From Roseibium marinum (GTDB lineage Bacteria; Pseudomonadota; Alphaproteobacteria; Rhizobiales; Stappiaceae), in assembly GCF_002906165.1 (NCBI RefSeq), contig NZ_PPCN01000015.1, positions 42,973-106,972 on the forward strand: 64,000 bases of DNA, written 5' to 3'. The position numbers and the translations under genes were made by a program. Of the stretch, positions 8,594 to 17,686 are shown piece after piece. Positions within the stretch are counted from its first letter, which is position 1. Each line of letters starts with the position of its first letter. The notes beneath the pieces are model-generated. The model made no database searches, was not told the DNA's origin, and worked only from the letters and a program-made list of their open reading frames with translations.

Positions 8594-9847
8594 TTACTGG
8601 TAGCCTTCCGGGAACGGATCCGGCTCCATCAGGTCCGCGGTTTCATAGACCAGCTCGTATTGCCCGTCGGGTTTGGCCAGGCCGATGCGGGTCTTGGACC
8701 ACAGGTGATGGTTCTCATGCACCCGGACATAGCCTTCCGGTGCCGTGGTCAGCTCGATACCGGGCGAGGCCAGACGCACCTTGTCGATGTCGAAGCTTCC
8801 GGCCTTTTCGACAGCCGCCTTCCAGAGCCAGGGGCCGAGATAGGCGGCCTGGGTCACATCGCCGATGACGATGTCGTCGCCCCACTTTTCCTTGAAAGCG
8901 GCAACGAATTCCTTGTTGTTCTCATTGTCGAGGGACTGGAAGTATTTCATCGCGGCATAGGCGCCATCGATGTTTTCCCCGCCAATGCCGCGGATTTCGT
9001 CTTCCGTCACCGAGATGGTGAGCAGAACCGGCTTCTCCTTGGTCATGTCGATGCCGGCCGCCTTGAGCTGCTTGTAGAAGGCAACGTTGGAACCGCCCAC
9101 GACGATCGCGTAGATCACGTCCGGCTTCTTCAGCTTGATCTTGTTGATGACCGAGTTGAACTGGGTGTGGCCGAGCGGATAATACTCCTCGCCCACGACT
9201 TTCATGCCCAGCTTCTCGATGTGCTTGCGGGCGATCTTGTTGGAGGTGCGCGGCCAGATATAGTCGGAACCGAGCAGGTAGAAGCTCTTGGCGCCCTTCT
9301 CCTTTGCGACCCAGTCGATGCCGGCGATGATCTGCTGGGTGGCTTCCTGGCCGGTGTAGATCACGTTCGGCGACTGCTCGAGGCCTTCATAGAAGGTCGG
9401 GTAGTAGAGCATGCCGTTATACTGCTCGAAGACCGGCAGGACGGCCTTGCGCGAGGCGGAGGTCCAGCAGCCGAAGACCGCGGCAACCTTGTCGCTCACC
9501 AGAAGCTTCTTGGCTTTTTCAGCGAAAGTCGGCCAGTCCGAGCCACCGTCTTCCTGGATGAATTCGATCTTGCGTCCGAGGACACCGCCCATGGCGTTGA
9601 TCTGTTCGATCGCGAGCTTTTCGGCCTGTACCGATCCGGTTTCGGAAATCGCCATGGTGCCGGTGACGGAATGCAGGATGCCGACTTTCACCGTGTCTTC
9701 GGTGACCGCGAGACCTGTCGTGTTCACGTCATCGGCGTATGCCGGCGCAATGGCGCCCGCAGTGACCAGCATCGCCGCGGCGGCTGTCCCCGACAGGACA
9801 GACCGGCGGGAGAGCCGGTTTTCAATCAAGTCTTTCAGACGTCGCAT
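8594..9847 (-). CDS. urtA: urea/short-chain amide ABC transporter substrate-binding protein UrtA (FmdD-like)
   Basis: The periplasmic receptor of the importer, 417 residues from the ATG at 9847, which has AGGAGGGG-type ribosome pairing just upstream. A longer frame to 9910 lacks such a site. The N-terminus carries a twin-arginine-like signal (R14 R15 SVL, then a hydrophobic alanine-rich run ending near AYADD), so export by Tat is likely. The mature part has UrtA regions KVGILHSVTGTMA, FGCWTSASRKAVLP and YYPTFYEGLEQSPN. It is first in the operon, so the main promoter should be in the AT-rich gap upstream. It could bind urea, formamide or acetamide; formamidase in the operon favours an amide. 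Confidence 0.92.
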   Translation of the reverse strand: MRRLKDLIENRLSRRSVLSGTAAAAMLVTAGAIAPAYADDVNTTGLAVTEDTVKVGILHSVTGTMAISETGSVQAEKLAIEQINAMGGVLGRKIEFIQEDGGSDWPTFAEKAKKLLVSDKVAAVFGCWTSASRKAVLPVFEQYNGMLYYPTFYEGLEQSPNVIYTGQEATQQIIAGIDWVAKEKGAKSFYLLGSDYIWPRTSNKIARKHIEKLGMKVVGEEYYPLGHTQFNSVINKIKLKKPDVIYAIVVGGSNVAFYKQLKAAGIDMTKEKPVLLTISVTEDEIRGIGGENIDGAYAAMKYFQSLDNENNKEFVAAFKEKWGDDIVIGDVTQAAYLGPWLWKAAVEKAGSFDIDKVRLASPGIELTTAPEGYVRVHENHHLWSKTRIGLAKPDGQYELVYETADLMEPDPFPEGYQ

Positions 9848-10301
9848 TCTTGGACCCCTCCGTGTTTGAGGTTGAAGCAGAGTGCCGGCCGGCATCTCCG
9901 CATGGCTCAAGGCTCGTCTGAAATTGTGCGCTGCCGCAATGCGTCAGTTGCTGTGGGTTAATTGACTTATTTCGCGACCACGCTGTCTGTGAAATAATTT
10001 AAAGTTTGCGAAGCGAAGAGAGAGTGAAAATTCATAATGTATTCTTGGTTATTCTTCTAATTCTCGTTTCTCTTCTTTGGAGAAACTGAATATTCTGATC
10101 TAAAATCGATAATTTTAGACTTTTTCCTGAAAAATCGCACCAAAGAGGCATGAATATTGCAAAACAAACCGCGGAAACGCGTTGAGGCTGGATGTTTCTG
10201 CCGGTTTTGCCGGGAGAATAAGCGGCTTTTGCATGAATGATGGTTGCGGTGCACAATCGATAGGCTCCGCATCGAACGACCTGAGCGTCAGGTGGGGGTG
10301 A
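9848..10301. promoter_or_regulatory. AT-rich divergent control region between amide operon and transporter-kinase gene
   Basis: This 454-base gap separates urtA (minus) from the transporter-kinase fusion (plus) and must hold both promoters. It is markedly AT-rich relative to its surroundings. Two dyads stand out: TTATTTC/GAAATAA at 9967-9973 and 9991-9997 with a 17-base spacer, and TCTAAAAT/ATTTTAGA at 10099-10106 and 10112-10119 around CGATA, followed by a short T-run. These are candidates for response-regulator sites. I saw no convincing sigma54 element and no gene. Confidence 0.5.
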
Positions 10302-13300
10302 ATGGCAAGTCATCAGCGGGTGGTCCGCTTACGTCGAACCTACAATCAATGGGTGGCCAACCAGACCCTGGAAGACTTTGCCCTGCGCTTTACCGCGAAG
10401 AGTGCGCGCCGCTGGTCTCCGGTCTGGGTCGCCAATACCGCGCTTGGCGCCATATCCTTTCTTGCCTTGGAGGCCATCGGGGCCTCCATCACCTGTAATT
10501 ACGGCTTCACCAATGCGGTCTCGTCGATCCTCGTGGTCGGGTTGATCATTTTCATCACCGGGCTGCCCATTGCGTTCTACGCGGTGAAATACGGGGTCGA
10601 TATCGATCTGCTGACCCGCGGGGCCGGCTTCGGCTATATCGGCTCGACGGTCACCTCGCTCATCTATGCCAGCTTCACCTTCATCTTCTTCGCGCTGGAA
10701 GCGGCGATCATGGCCACCGCGCTGGACCTGTTTTTCGGCGTGCCGGTCAATATCGGCTATCTGGTCTGCACACTGGTGATCATTCCGCTGGTGGTCTACG
10801 GGATCACCCTCATCAGCCGTCTGCAGATCTATACCCAGCCGGTCTGGATCGTGCTTCAACTCCTGCCCTTCGCGTTTCTGGCCTGGCAGGGTCTCGCGCC
10901 GCTGGAGGACTGGCAGAGTTTTTCGGGGCGCTTTGGGGATGAGGGCGGCCGGTTCGATCTGCTGCTGTTCGGGGCCGCCAGCGCCGTTTTGTTTTCCCTG
11001 ATCGCCCAAATCGGCGAACAGGTGGATTTTCTCCGCTTCCTGCCGAGAAAACGGCAGGGGCAGAAGCTCAAGTGGTGGCTGGCCATGCTGGCGGCGGGGC
11101 CGGGCTGGATCGTGATCGGGGCCATCAAGCTGCTGTTCGGATCCTTCCTGGTGGTGGTCGCGCTGCAGAGCGGACTCAGCCCCGACAAGGCCGTCGAGCC
11201 GACACATATGTATCTGGTCGCCTTCACCAGGGCGACGACCCCGGAAATGGCCGTCGCCCTGACCGGGATCTTCGTGATCGTCTGCCAGATCAAGATCAAC
11301 GTCACCAATTCCTATGCGGGCTCGATCGCCTGGTCGAATTTCTTCTCCCGCCTGACGCACAGCCACCCGGGCCGGGTGGTCTGGCTGGTCTTCAACGTGG
11401 TGATCGCCCTCGCGCTGATGGAGCTGGGCGTCTACAAGGCGCTTGAACGCACGCTGGGGCTCTACTCCGTGGTGGCGGTCGCCTGGATAGGCGCGCTTTT
11501 CGCCGATCTGGTGATCAACAAGCCGCTCGGTTTGAGCCCGCGTCATATCGAGTTCAAACGCGCCCACCTTTACGACATCAATCCGGTCGGGCTCGGTTCG
11601 ATGATCCTTGCCAGCCTGACCGCGCTGGTCGCCTATTCCGGCGTGTTCGGCCAGACCGCCCACGCGCTTGCCAGCTATATCGCCCTTGCCGTCGCCATCG
11701 TGCTGGCGCCGCTGATCGCCTATGCGACCAAGGGAAAATACTATATCGCCCGCCAGCCGGAGCCTGCCGCACAAGGCGTGGAAGCGCAGAAACTGTCCCT
11801 GCGCTGCTGTATCTGCGAGCATTCCTTCGAGAGCGAGGACATGGCGCATTGCCCGGTCTATTCGGGTCCGATCTGCTCGCTGTGCTGTTCCCTGGACGCG
11901 CGCTGCGAGGACGACTGCAAGGAAAACGCGCGCATCGGCGACCAGATGAAGGCGCTGCTGCACGCCCTGTTGCCGACGGACGTGGCGGGGTGGATCAGTT
12001 CGCGTCTCGGCATTTATCTTTCCGTGATGACGATCGTCACGCTGTCGCTCGGGGCGATCCTGTCGCTGGTCTTTGTCGAGGCGAACACACTCGGCGCGGA
12101 TGCCAGCCGCGAGGGAATCGGGCGGGCGCTCACCCAGGTGTTTTTCATTCTTCTGGTGATTTCCGGCGTGATGGCCTGGCTGTTCGTGCTGGTTCACGAA
12201 AGCCGCAAATTCGCCAATGAGGAGACCCGCCGCCAGACCAGCCTGCTGATGCGCGAGATCAGGGCGCACAAGCGCACGGACGCCAAGCTCCAGAAAGCCA
12301 AGGAGGCGGCGGAATCCGCCAACGAGGCGAAGAGCCGCTACGTGGTGGGGATCAGCCACGAACTGCGCTCGCCGCTCAACGCGATCGCCGGTTATGCGCA
12401 GCTCATGCGCAAGGATCCGGCGATCCCGGTGCACCGGCGCGACGCGGTCAAGGTGATACAGCATTCAGCCGACCATCTCGCCGGCCTCATCGAAGGGCTG
12501 CTGGATATTTCCAAGATCGAGGCCGGGCATCTGACGATCTACCGGGAGCGCTTCAACCTGCATGAATTCCTGACCCAGATCGTCGACATGTTCCGGCTGC
12601 AGACCGATGCCAAGGCGCTGCGGTTCAGTTTCGTGCCGGCGGATAACCTGCCGGTCTATGTGTTCGGCGACGAAAAGCGGCTGCGCCAGGTTCTCATCAA
12701 CCTGTTGTCCAATGCGATCAAATGGACGGATGGCGGAAGTGTCAGCCTGAAGGTGACCTATCACAGCCAGGTGGCCGAGTTCTCGGTGATCGACACCGGG
12801 ATCGGGATCGCCCCTGAAAATCTGGAGAGGATCTTCAATCCCTTCGAGCGCATCGAGGAGGAAGGCCAGGTTTCCGTGCCCGGCACCGGGCTCGGGCTGA
12901 CCATCACCAAACTGCTCAGCGAGGTCATGGGCGGGGACATCCAGGTGGAAAGCGAGCCGGGCAAGGGCAGCCGCTTCAAGGTCCGCATGCTCCTGAGCGC
13001 GGCGGAGGCTCCGGCCAGAGCCGTCAGAGCCGAAAAGCGTATCGTCGGCTATCACGGTCCCGTCCAGACGGTCATGGTGGTCGATGACGACCCCACGCAG
13101 CGGACCCTGATCAGGGACGTCCTGACGCCGCTCGGTTTCAAGGTCCTCACGGCTCCGGGCGGCCAGGCCTGTCTCGAGATGGCCGCCGGCGAGCAGCCGG
13201 ACGCCTTTCTGCTGGATATCAGCATGCCGGGGATGAGCGGCTGGCGGCTGGCGCGCAAGCTGCGCGACAGCGGCCATGGCGATGCGGTCATCATCATGAT

Positions 13301-13715
13301 TTCGGCGAATGCGGACGACAGCGGCCGCGATCCGCTGCACCGGATCTACCACGACGATTATCTGGTCAAACCCGTGCGCCTGAACGAGCTGCTGGAAAAA
13401 CTGCACCTGGCGCTGAAACTGGTCTGGCGCACGGATGAGGCTCAGAACCGGTTTGCGCTGCTGGAGAATGCACCGGCAGGTGCTCCGGATTTCAAAAGCT
13501 CCGCGCTGCCGTCGGTGGAAAGCCTCGGCATGCTGAAACAGCTCAGCAGCATCGGCTATGTGCGCGGCATCCGGGCCAAGCTGGACGACATCGAGGCGCA
13601 TGAGCCGCATGCGGCTGATTTCGTCACCCACATGCGGGAGCTGATCCGCGAATTCGACCTGACCCGATATGACAAGCTACTGGAGAGACTCGGACATGAT
13701 CATGAATGCTCCTAG
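10302..13715 (+). CDS. NCS1-family permease fused to hybrid histidine kinase (transporter-sensor)
   Basis: A 1137-residue fusion. Residues about 1-490 form a nucleobase:cation symporter-1-like permease with many membrane segments (for example NQTLEDFALRFTAKSARRWS, then LGAISFLALEAIGASITCNYG). Residues 502-539 hold nine cysteines in a compact cluster (RCCICEHSF ... CSLCCSLDARCEDDCK). Two further membrane segments follow near 565-590 and 605-632, then a coiled linker. The kinase has the H-box GISHELRSPLNAI (His 686), N-box LLSNAIKW and ATP lid motifs DTGIGI and GTGLGL. A receiver follows with Asp 972 (LLDISMPG). It probably senses a purine, hydantoin, urea or amide compound through the transporter part, by analogy with the SLC5-linked kinase CbrA. 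It faces the amide importer operon and overlaps the response-regulator gene by 20 bases. Confidence 0.9.
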   Translation: MASHQRVVRLRRTYNQWVANQTLEDFALRFTAKSARRWSPVWVANTALGAISFLALEAIGASITCNYGFTNAVSSILVVGLIIFITGLPIAFYAVKYGVDIDLLTRGAGFGYIGSTVTSLIYASFTFIFFALEAAIMATALDLFFGVPVNIGYLVCTLVIIPLVVYGITLISRLQIYTQPVWIVLQLLPFAFLAWQGLAPLEDWQSFSGRFGDEGGRFDLLLFGAASAVLFSLIAQIGEQVDFLRFLPRKRQGQKLKWWLAMLAAGPGWIVIGAIKLLFGSFLVVVALQSGLSPDKAVEPTHMYLVAFTRATTPEMAVALTGIFVIVCQIKINVTNSYAGSIAWSNFFSRLTHSHPGRVVWLVFNVVIALALMELGVYKALERTLGLYSVVAVAWIGALFADLVINKPLGLSPRHIEFKRAHLYDINPVGLGSMILASLTALVAYSGVFGQTAHALASYIALAVAIVLAPLIAYATKGKYYIARQPEPAAQGVEAQKLSLRCCICEHSFESEDMAHCPVYSGPICSLCCSLDARCEDDCKENARIGDQMKALLHALLPTDVAGWISSRLGIYLSVMTIVTLSLGAILSLVFVEANTLGADASREGIGRALTQVFFILLVISGVMAWLFVLVHESRKFANEETRRQTSLLMREIRAHKRTDAKLQKAKEAAESANEAKSRYVVGISHELRSPLNAIAGYAQLMRKDPAIPVHRRDAVKVIQHSADHLAGLIEGLLDISKIEAGHLTIYRERFNLHEFLTQIVDMFRLQTDAKALRFSFVPADNLPVYVFGDEKRLRQVLINLLSNAIKWTDGGSVSLKVTYHSQVAEFSVIDTGIGIAPENLERIFNPFERIEEEGQVSVPGTGLGLTITKLLSEVMGGDIQVESEPGKGSRFKVRMLLSAAEAPARAVRAEKRIVGYHGPVQTVMVVDDDPTQRTLIRDVLTPLGFKVLTAPGGQACLEMAAGEQPDAFLLDISMPGMSGWRLARKLRDSGHGDAVIIMISANADDSGRDPLHRIYHDDYLVKPVRLNELLEKLHLALKLVWRTDEAQNRFALLENAPAGAPDFKSSALPSVESLGMLKQLSSIGYVRGIRAKLDDIEAHEPHAADFVTHMRELIREFDLTRYDKLLERLGHDHECS

Positions 13716-14625
13716 CGAGACCGTGCTCGTTGTCGACGATACGCCGTCCTCTCTGGGCATGCTGACGGATGCGCTGGAAGAAGCCGGTTACACGGTGCTT
13801 GTGGCGCAGGACGGAAGGAAGGCGCTCGATATCGCCAGGCGGGTGACCCCGGACGCGATCCTGATGGATGCCGTCATGCCCGAACTCGACGGCTTCGAGA
13901 CCAGCAAGCGGCTGAAGGCCTTCGAGGCCCTTCGGGACGTGCCGGTCCTGTTCATGACGGGACTGAGCGAGACCGAACACATCGTTCGCGGGCTGGAGGC
14001 GGGCGGCGTCGACTACATCACCAAGCCCGTAGACCCGGAGGAGCTGATCGCCCGCCTGCGGGTGCATATTTCGAATGCCCGCAATTCCCACAGCGCCCAT
14101 GTCGCGCTGGATGCCTCAGGCCGGTTCCTCCTGTCGGTCGACCTGTCCGGCAACATCTGCTGGGCGACGCCCCAGGCCCTCGAACTGGTCGAAGGGCGTC
14201 CGGCCGGCGAAACCGCCTCAGGCGGGAAACTTCCGGCGCCGACGGTCGAGTGGCTGCGCCAGCTTCTGCTCGATTCCGGCAAGGCGCCGCAGATGGGCCG
14301 GGACACCGTCGCCAGCATGTCCGGACGCGAACTGAGGTTCAGCTATGCGGGTGTGATCAGCACCACGGAGCACCTTTTAAGGGTCGTCGAGGTGGCCGGG
14401 GGCGAGCCGACGGACGTGCTGAAGGCGGCCTTCAATCTGACGGAGCGCGAGGCGGAAGTCCTGAGCTGGATCGCGAACGGCAAGTCGAACAAGGAAATCG
14501 CCGCGATCCTGGAGATGAGCCCGAGGACGGTCAACAAGCACCTGGACCGGATCTTCGGCAAGCTGGGCGTCGAGAACCGCACGTCGGCGGCCATCCTGTC
14601 CCTCAGGAAGCTGCTGGAGCAGTGA
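13696..14625 (+). CDS. response regulator, FixJ/LuxR type, partner of the transporter-kinase
   Basis: A 309-residue transcription factor. The N-terminal receiver has acidic VVDDT, phosphoacceptor Asp 58 (ILMDAVMP) and the conserved lysine in YITKPVD. A middle linker of about 100 residues follows, then a LuxR-type helix-turn-helix (LTEREAEVLSWIANGKSNKE ... MSPRTVNKHLDRIFGKLGV). The ATG at 13696 sits behind GGAGAGACT and overlaps the kinase gene by 20 bases, implying coupled translation and a dedicated pair. The likely targets, by position, are the divergent amide operon and perhaps its own promoter. Confidence 0.92.
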   Translation: MIMNAPSETVLVVDDTPSSLGMLTDALEEAGYTVLVAQDGRKALDIARRVTPDAILMDAVMPELDGFETSKRLKAFEALRDVPVLFMTGLSETEHIVRGLEAGGVDYITKPVDPEELIARLRVHISNARNSHSAHVALDASGRFLLSVDLSGNICWATPQALELVEGRPAGETASGGKLPAPTVEWLRQLLLDSGKAPQMGRDTVASMSGRELRFSYAGVISTTEHLLRVVEVAGGEPTDVLKAAFNLTEREAEVLSWIANGKSNKEIAAILEMSPRTVNKHLDRIFGKLGVENRTSAAILSLRKLLEQ

Positions 14626-14856
14626 AGCCGGCCAGAACCTGCCCCGGCGCGTTGCCGTTGGTGAACACATAGACCGAATGAGGCGATGTGGTGCCGCATC
14701 GGGCGCTCCGCCCGGGAGGCCGAGTGCTGTCCCGGCATGCATTCCGGATGTTTCGGTAAATCGGAACACCGATCATACGATGATCGCGGCGGCGGAATGC
14801 GGAAAGGAACCGCCGTCCGCCTGCCGGAGTTGCGTTGTCCGCACCGTGTATTCCGT

Positions 14857-15711
14857 TCAACGCATGAGCAGGATCGGCACCTTGCAGGTGCGTATCATCT
14901 CCGAAGTGGTCGAGCCGATGATCAGACTGCGGATCCGGGAATGCCCGTAGGCCCCCATGACGACCAGATCGAAGCCCTTTTCCTCGACCAGCTTGCCGAG
15001 CGTGTTTTCCGGCTTGCCGTTCTCGATGAGGATTTCGGCTTTAAAACCGCCGGCCGACAGAGTTGACTTCGCGTTTTCGAGGGCCTTGCGAATGTCCGGG
15101 GTTTCCACTCCCGCGAACGCCAGCGCGACCGGCAGATCCGCAAGCAGCCGGTTGCGCGCCAGATAGTCCACTGCCTTCAGCGAGGAGTGTCCACCGTCGA
15201 AGGCAATCAGGACCTTGCTGACCGGCTTGAACTCGCGGTTGGCGACGAAGACCGGCTTGCTGCTGGAGCGGACGACACGCTCCAGGTTCGACCCGAGATG
15301 GAGCTTGGCAAAGTCGGCCGCTTCGCCGCGTTTGCCGATGACGATCATGTCGCCGGTGTCTTCCTTGGCGAGGACGGTCTCGACAAGATCGCCCTGGCGC
15401 AGCCGCGTCTCAACGCTCACGCCGGCGGCCTCGACGATTGCCTGGGCATCTTCGAGGATCGCCCGGCCCTGGGCGTGTGCGAGTTTGGCGCGCCTTGTGT
15501 CGAGTTCGCTCAACTCCTCCAGAATGTGGGAGCGTGCGCCGAGTTCGATTGCTCCGCTGAGATCCTGCCGGTCGACACCCTGACGGCGTCCGAGGACGTG
15601 ATAGATCTTGACCGTGGCCTCGATCCGCTTCGCGATCCATGCCGCGTAGTGACAGACGCTTTGCGAATATTTCGAACCGTCCACAAGGGCAATCAATGTG
15701 CCTGTTGTCAT
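14857..15711 (-). CDS. universal stress protein, tandem UspA domains
   Basis: A cytoplasmic protein of 284 residues made of two Usp domains (first about 1-145, second about 155-284). The second ends with GAYGHSRIRSLIIGSTT, which matches the G-2x-G-9x-G-S/T ATP-binding pattern of ATP-type Usp proteins; the first has MIVIGKRGEAADFAKLHLGS, a similar motif. The ATG at 15711 follows GGGAGGCTCAC. It lies ten bases after the SulP-type transporter gene on the same strand, so the two are probably co-transcribed; the physical link between such proteins is known in many bacteria but the function is not. Confidence 0.9.
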   Translation of the reverse strand: MTTGTLIALVDGSKYSQSVCHYAAWIAKRIEATVKIYHVLGRRQGVDRQDLSGAIELGARSHILEELSELDTRRAKLAHAQGRAILEDAQAIVEAAGVSVETRLRQGDLVETVLAKEDTGDMIVIGKRGEAADFAKLHLGSNLERVVRSSSKPVFVANREFKPVSKVLIAFDGGHSSLKAVDYLARNRLLADLPVALAFAGVETPDIRKALENAKSTLSAGGFKAEILIENGKPENTLGKLVEEKGFDLVVMGAYGHSRIRSLIIGSTTSEMIRTCKVPILLMR

Positions 15712-15721
15712 GTGAGCCTCC

Positions 15722-17212
15722 CTAATGCCCCAGAAGTTTTTCCATGGCGCCCGGCTTGTCGTGGATCGCAAGGCTGTCGACGATGGTTTCCGATGCCTCG
15801 TTCATTCCGACGATGTCCACTTCCGCGCCTTCCCGGCGGAATTTCAGGACTGCCATGTCGAGTGCGGCGACCGATGAGATATCCCAGATATGGGCGCGGC
15901 TGACATCGATCGTCACCTTCTCAGCGGCTTCCTTGAAGTCGAGCGCTTTCATGAAATCCTCCGAAGAGGCGAAGAACAGCTGTCCAGCGATCCGGTAGGT
16001 CCGGTGGCGCCCGTCCGGGCTGATCGTCGTGGTCACGCGGAAGATCTGCGAGATCTTCCAGGCGAAGAACAGGCCCGAGAGCAACACGCCGACGAGCACG
16101 CCGATGGCAAGGTTGTGGGTGTAGACCACGAAGAACACCGTCGCCAGCATGACGATGGAAGACGAGCGGGGATGTTCCTTCAGGTTCTTGATCGAACTCC
16201 ACGAGAATGTCCCGATCGACACCATGATCATGATCGACACCAGGGCCGCCATGGGGATCTGGCCGACGAGATCGCCCAGAACGACCACCATGAACAGGAG
16301 AAAGACGCCGGCGGCGAAGCAGGACAGGCGTCCGCGTCCACCGGATTTCACGTTGATCATCGACTGGCCGATCATGGCGCAACCGGCCATGCCGCCGATG
16401 AAGCCGGTCGCCGTGTTGGCGATGCCCTGGCCGATGCATTCCTGGTTCCGGTCGGAAGGCGTATCGGTGAGATCGTCGACGATCTGCTGCGTCATCAGGC
16501 TTTCCAGCAGGCCGACCACTGCGACGGCGAGCGAATAGGGGAAGATGATCTGCAGGGTCTCGAAAGTCAGCGGGATGTCCGGGAGCAGGAATATCGGCAG
16601 CGTGTCCGGGAGTTCTCCCATGTCGCCGACGGTGCGCACGTCCCAGCCGAAGGCGATCGACAGGACGGTCAGCACGATGATCGTGACCAGCGGCGAGGGG
16701 ATGACCTTGGTCACGCGCGGGAACAGATAGATGATCGCCAGACCGGCGGCCACGAGAGCGAATGTCAGGAGCGGGACGCGCGAGGGATCCAGTTCCGGCA
16801 GCTGCGCCATGAAGATCAGGATCGCAAGCGCGTTGACGAAACCGGTCATGACGGAGCGGGAAACGAACCGCATCACGTATCCGAGCTTCAGCAATCCCGC
16901 GCCGATCTGCAGCAGACCCGCAAGAACGGTCGTGGCAAGCAGATATTGCAGTCCGTAATCCTTGACCAGCGTCACCATGAGCACCGCCGTCGCGGCGGTC
17001 GCCGCCGAGATCATGCCCGGACGGCCACCGGTTATGGCGACAAGCACGGCAATGGAAAAGGAGGCATACAGGCCGACCTTCGGATCGACACCGGCGATGA
17101 TGGAGAAGGCGATCGCCTCCGGGATCAGGGCGAGCGCGACGACGAGGCCCGACAGCAGGTCCGCCCGGACGTTGCCCGTCCATTGGTTTTTGTATTGAGT
17201 AAAGGAGATCAT
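15722..17212 (-). CDS. SulP family anion transporter with STAS domain
   Basis: A 496-residue inner-membrane transporter of the SLC26/SulP family for sulfate, bicarbonate or another anion. The N-terminal part has LLSGLVVALALIPEAIAFSI, the family's conserved opening, and GMISAATAATAVLMV. About a dozen membrane segments extend to residue 390, including GFIGGMAGCAMIGQSMINV. The last 100 residues form a cytoplasmic STAS domain (VTIDVSRAHIWDISSVAALD). The family is shorter here than in SulP proteins with extended tails, and the small size resembles the bicarbonate/sulfate group. It is the first gene of a two-gene unit with the Usp gene. The ribosome site is weak. Confidence 0.9.
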   Translation of the reverse strand: MISFTQYKNQWTGNVRADLLSGLVVALALIPEAIAFSIIAGVDPKVGLYASFSIAVLVAITGGRPGMISAATAATAVLMVTLVKDYGLQYLLATTVLAGLLQIGAGLLKLGYVMRFVSRSVMTGFVNALAILIFMAQLPELDPSRVPLLTFALVAAGLAIIYLFPRVTKVIPSPLVTIIVLTVLSIAFGWDVRTVGDMGELPDTLPIFLLPDIPLTFETLQIIFPYSLAVAVVGLLESLMTQQIVDDLTDTPSDRNQECIGQGIANTATGFIGGMAGCAMIGQSMINVKSGGRGRLSCFAAGVFLLFMVVVLGDLVGQIPMAALVSIMIMVSIGTFSWSSIKNLKEHPRSSSIVMLATVFFVVYTHNLAIGVLVGVLLSGLFFAWKISQIFRVTTTISPDGRHRTYRIAGQLFFASSEDFMKALDFKEAAEKVTIDVSRAHIWDISSVAALDMAVLKFRREGAEVDIVGMNEASETIVDSLAIHDKPGAMEKLLGH

Positions 17213-17686
17213 AAACAGCCCAAAGTCCTGTCATCCGGAGCGGCATTTCCGGCTACGGTGGTTCAAGATAATGTTTCGGGTTGTCCGGCGGATAGGCGGC
17301 CGGAAGAGCCACCCGGGAATCTCACCCGGGTCCGTGTGATCCGGATCTCATAGCGTGTTGCAGTGCAAAAGCCAAGTCTTGAAAGGGCCGGAACCGCGAC
17401 GGCCCGCACCAGCGTTCAGACAGGAGGACCCTGGCTTCTTTCACCAAACGGCTATGATGATATCATGGCAATCCTTCCTGCAATGAAGGGTGGATTGCCT
17501 GGTTGTCCAAGGGTAAAATTTTCCCCGCGAGGTCGGCTTTGCCGGTGCTGCGTTCCTTCCTCCATGTGCAAAGATCAGGAAAGATTTGACAACAGCGCCC
17601 GTGTGATGGCGTTTGTGGGCAAAGACGCGGATCGTGCTTCGGGCACATGCGTTGACGCATAATGATGTTGAATTTGGAGGCTTAAA
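17213..17686. promoter_or_regulatory. 474-base divergent intergenic region upstream of sulP-type and transaldolase genes
   Basis: The region must carry promoters for both neighbours. I saw a 10-base perfect palindrome ATGATATCAT at 17457-17466 and a duplicated CACCCGGG. A TTGACA at 17586-17591 has no good -10 partner at the right distance. A 99-codon open frame at 17363-17662 has no family resemblance and no ribosome site, and I do not call it. The transaldolase gene has a clear TTGGAGGC ribosome site at the right edge. Confidence 0.4.

Noticed and set aside
9848..10301. Sigma54 promoter for the amide operon or sensor gene
   Set aside because: Nitrogen genes made this likely, but no TGGCAC-N5-TTGC pattern with proper spacing was found on either strand by eye.
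10329..13631. Long antisense open frames within the transporter-kinase gene
   Set aside because: They are mirror frames of a confirmed fusion gene, of low-complexity composition and without ribosome sites.
14626..14856. Terminator between the response regulator and the Usp gene
   Set aside because: A 6-base-pair CGGGCG/CGCCCG stem exists but has a three-base loop and no T-run, so I do not call it.
17363..17662. 99-codon frame upstream of transaldolase
   Set aside because: No ribosome site, no family resemblance and a composition unlike the neighbours; it lies in a promoter region.
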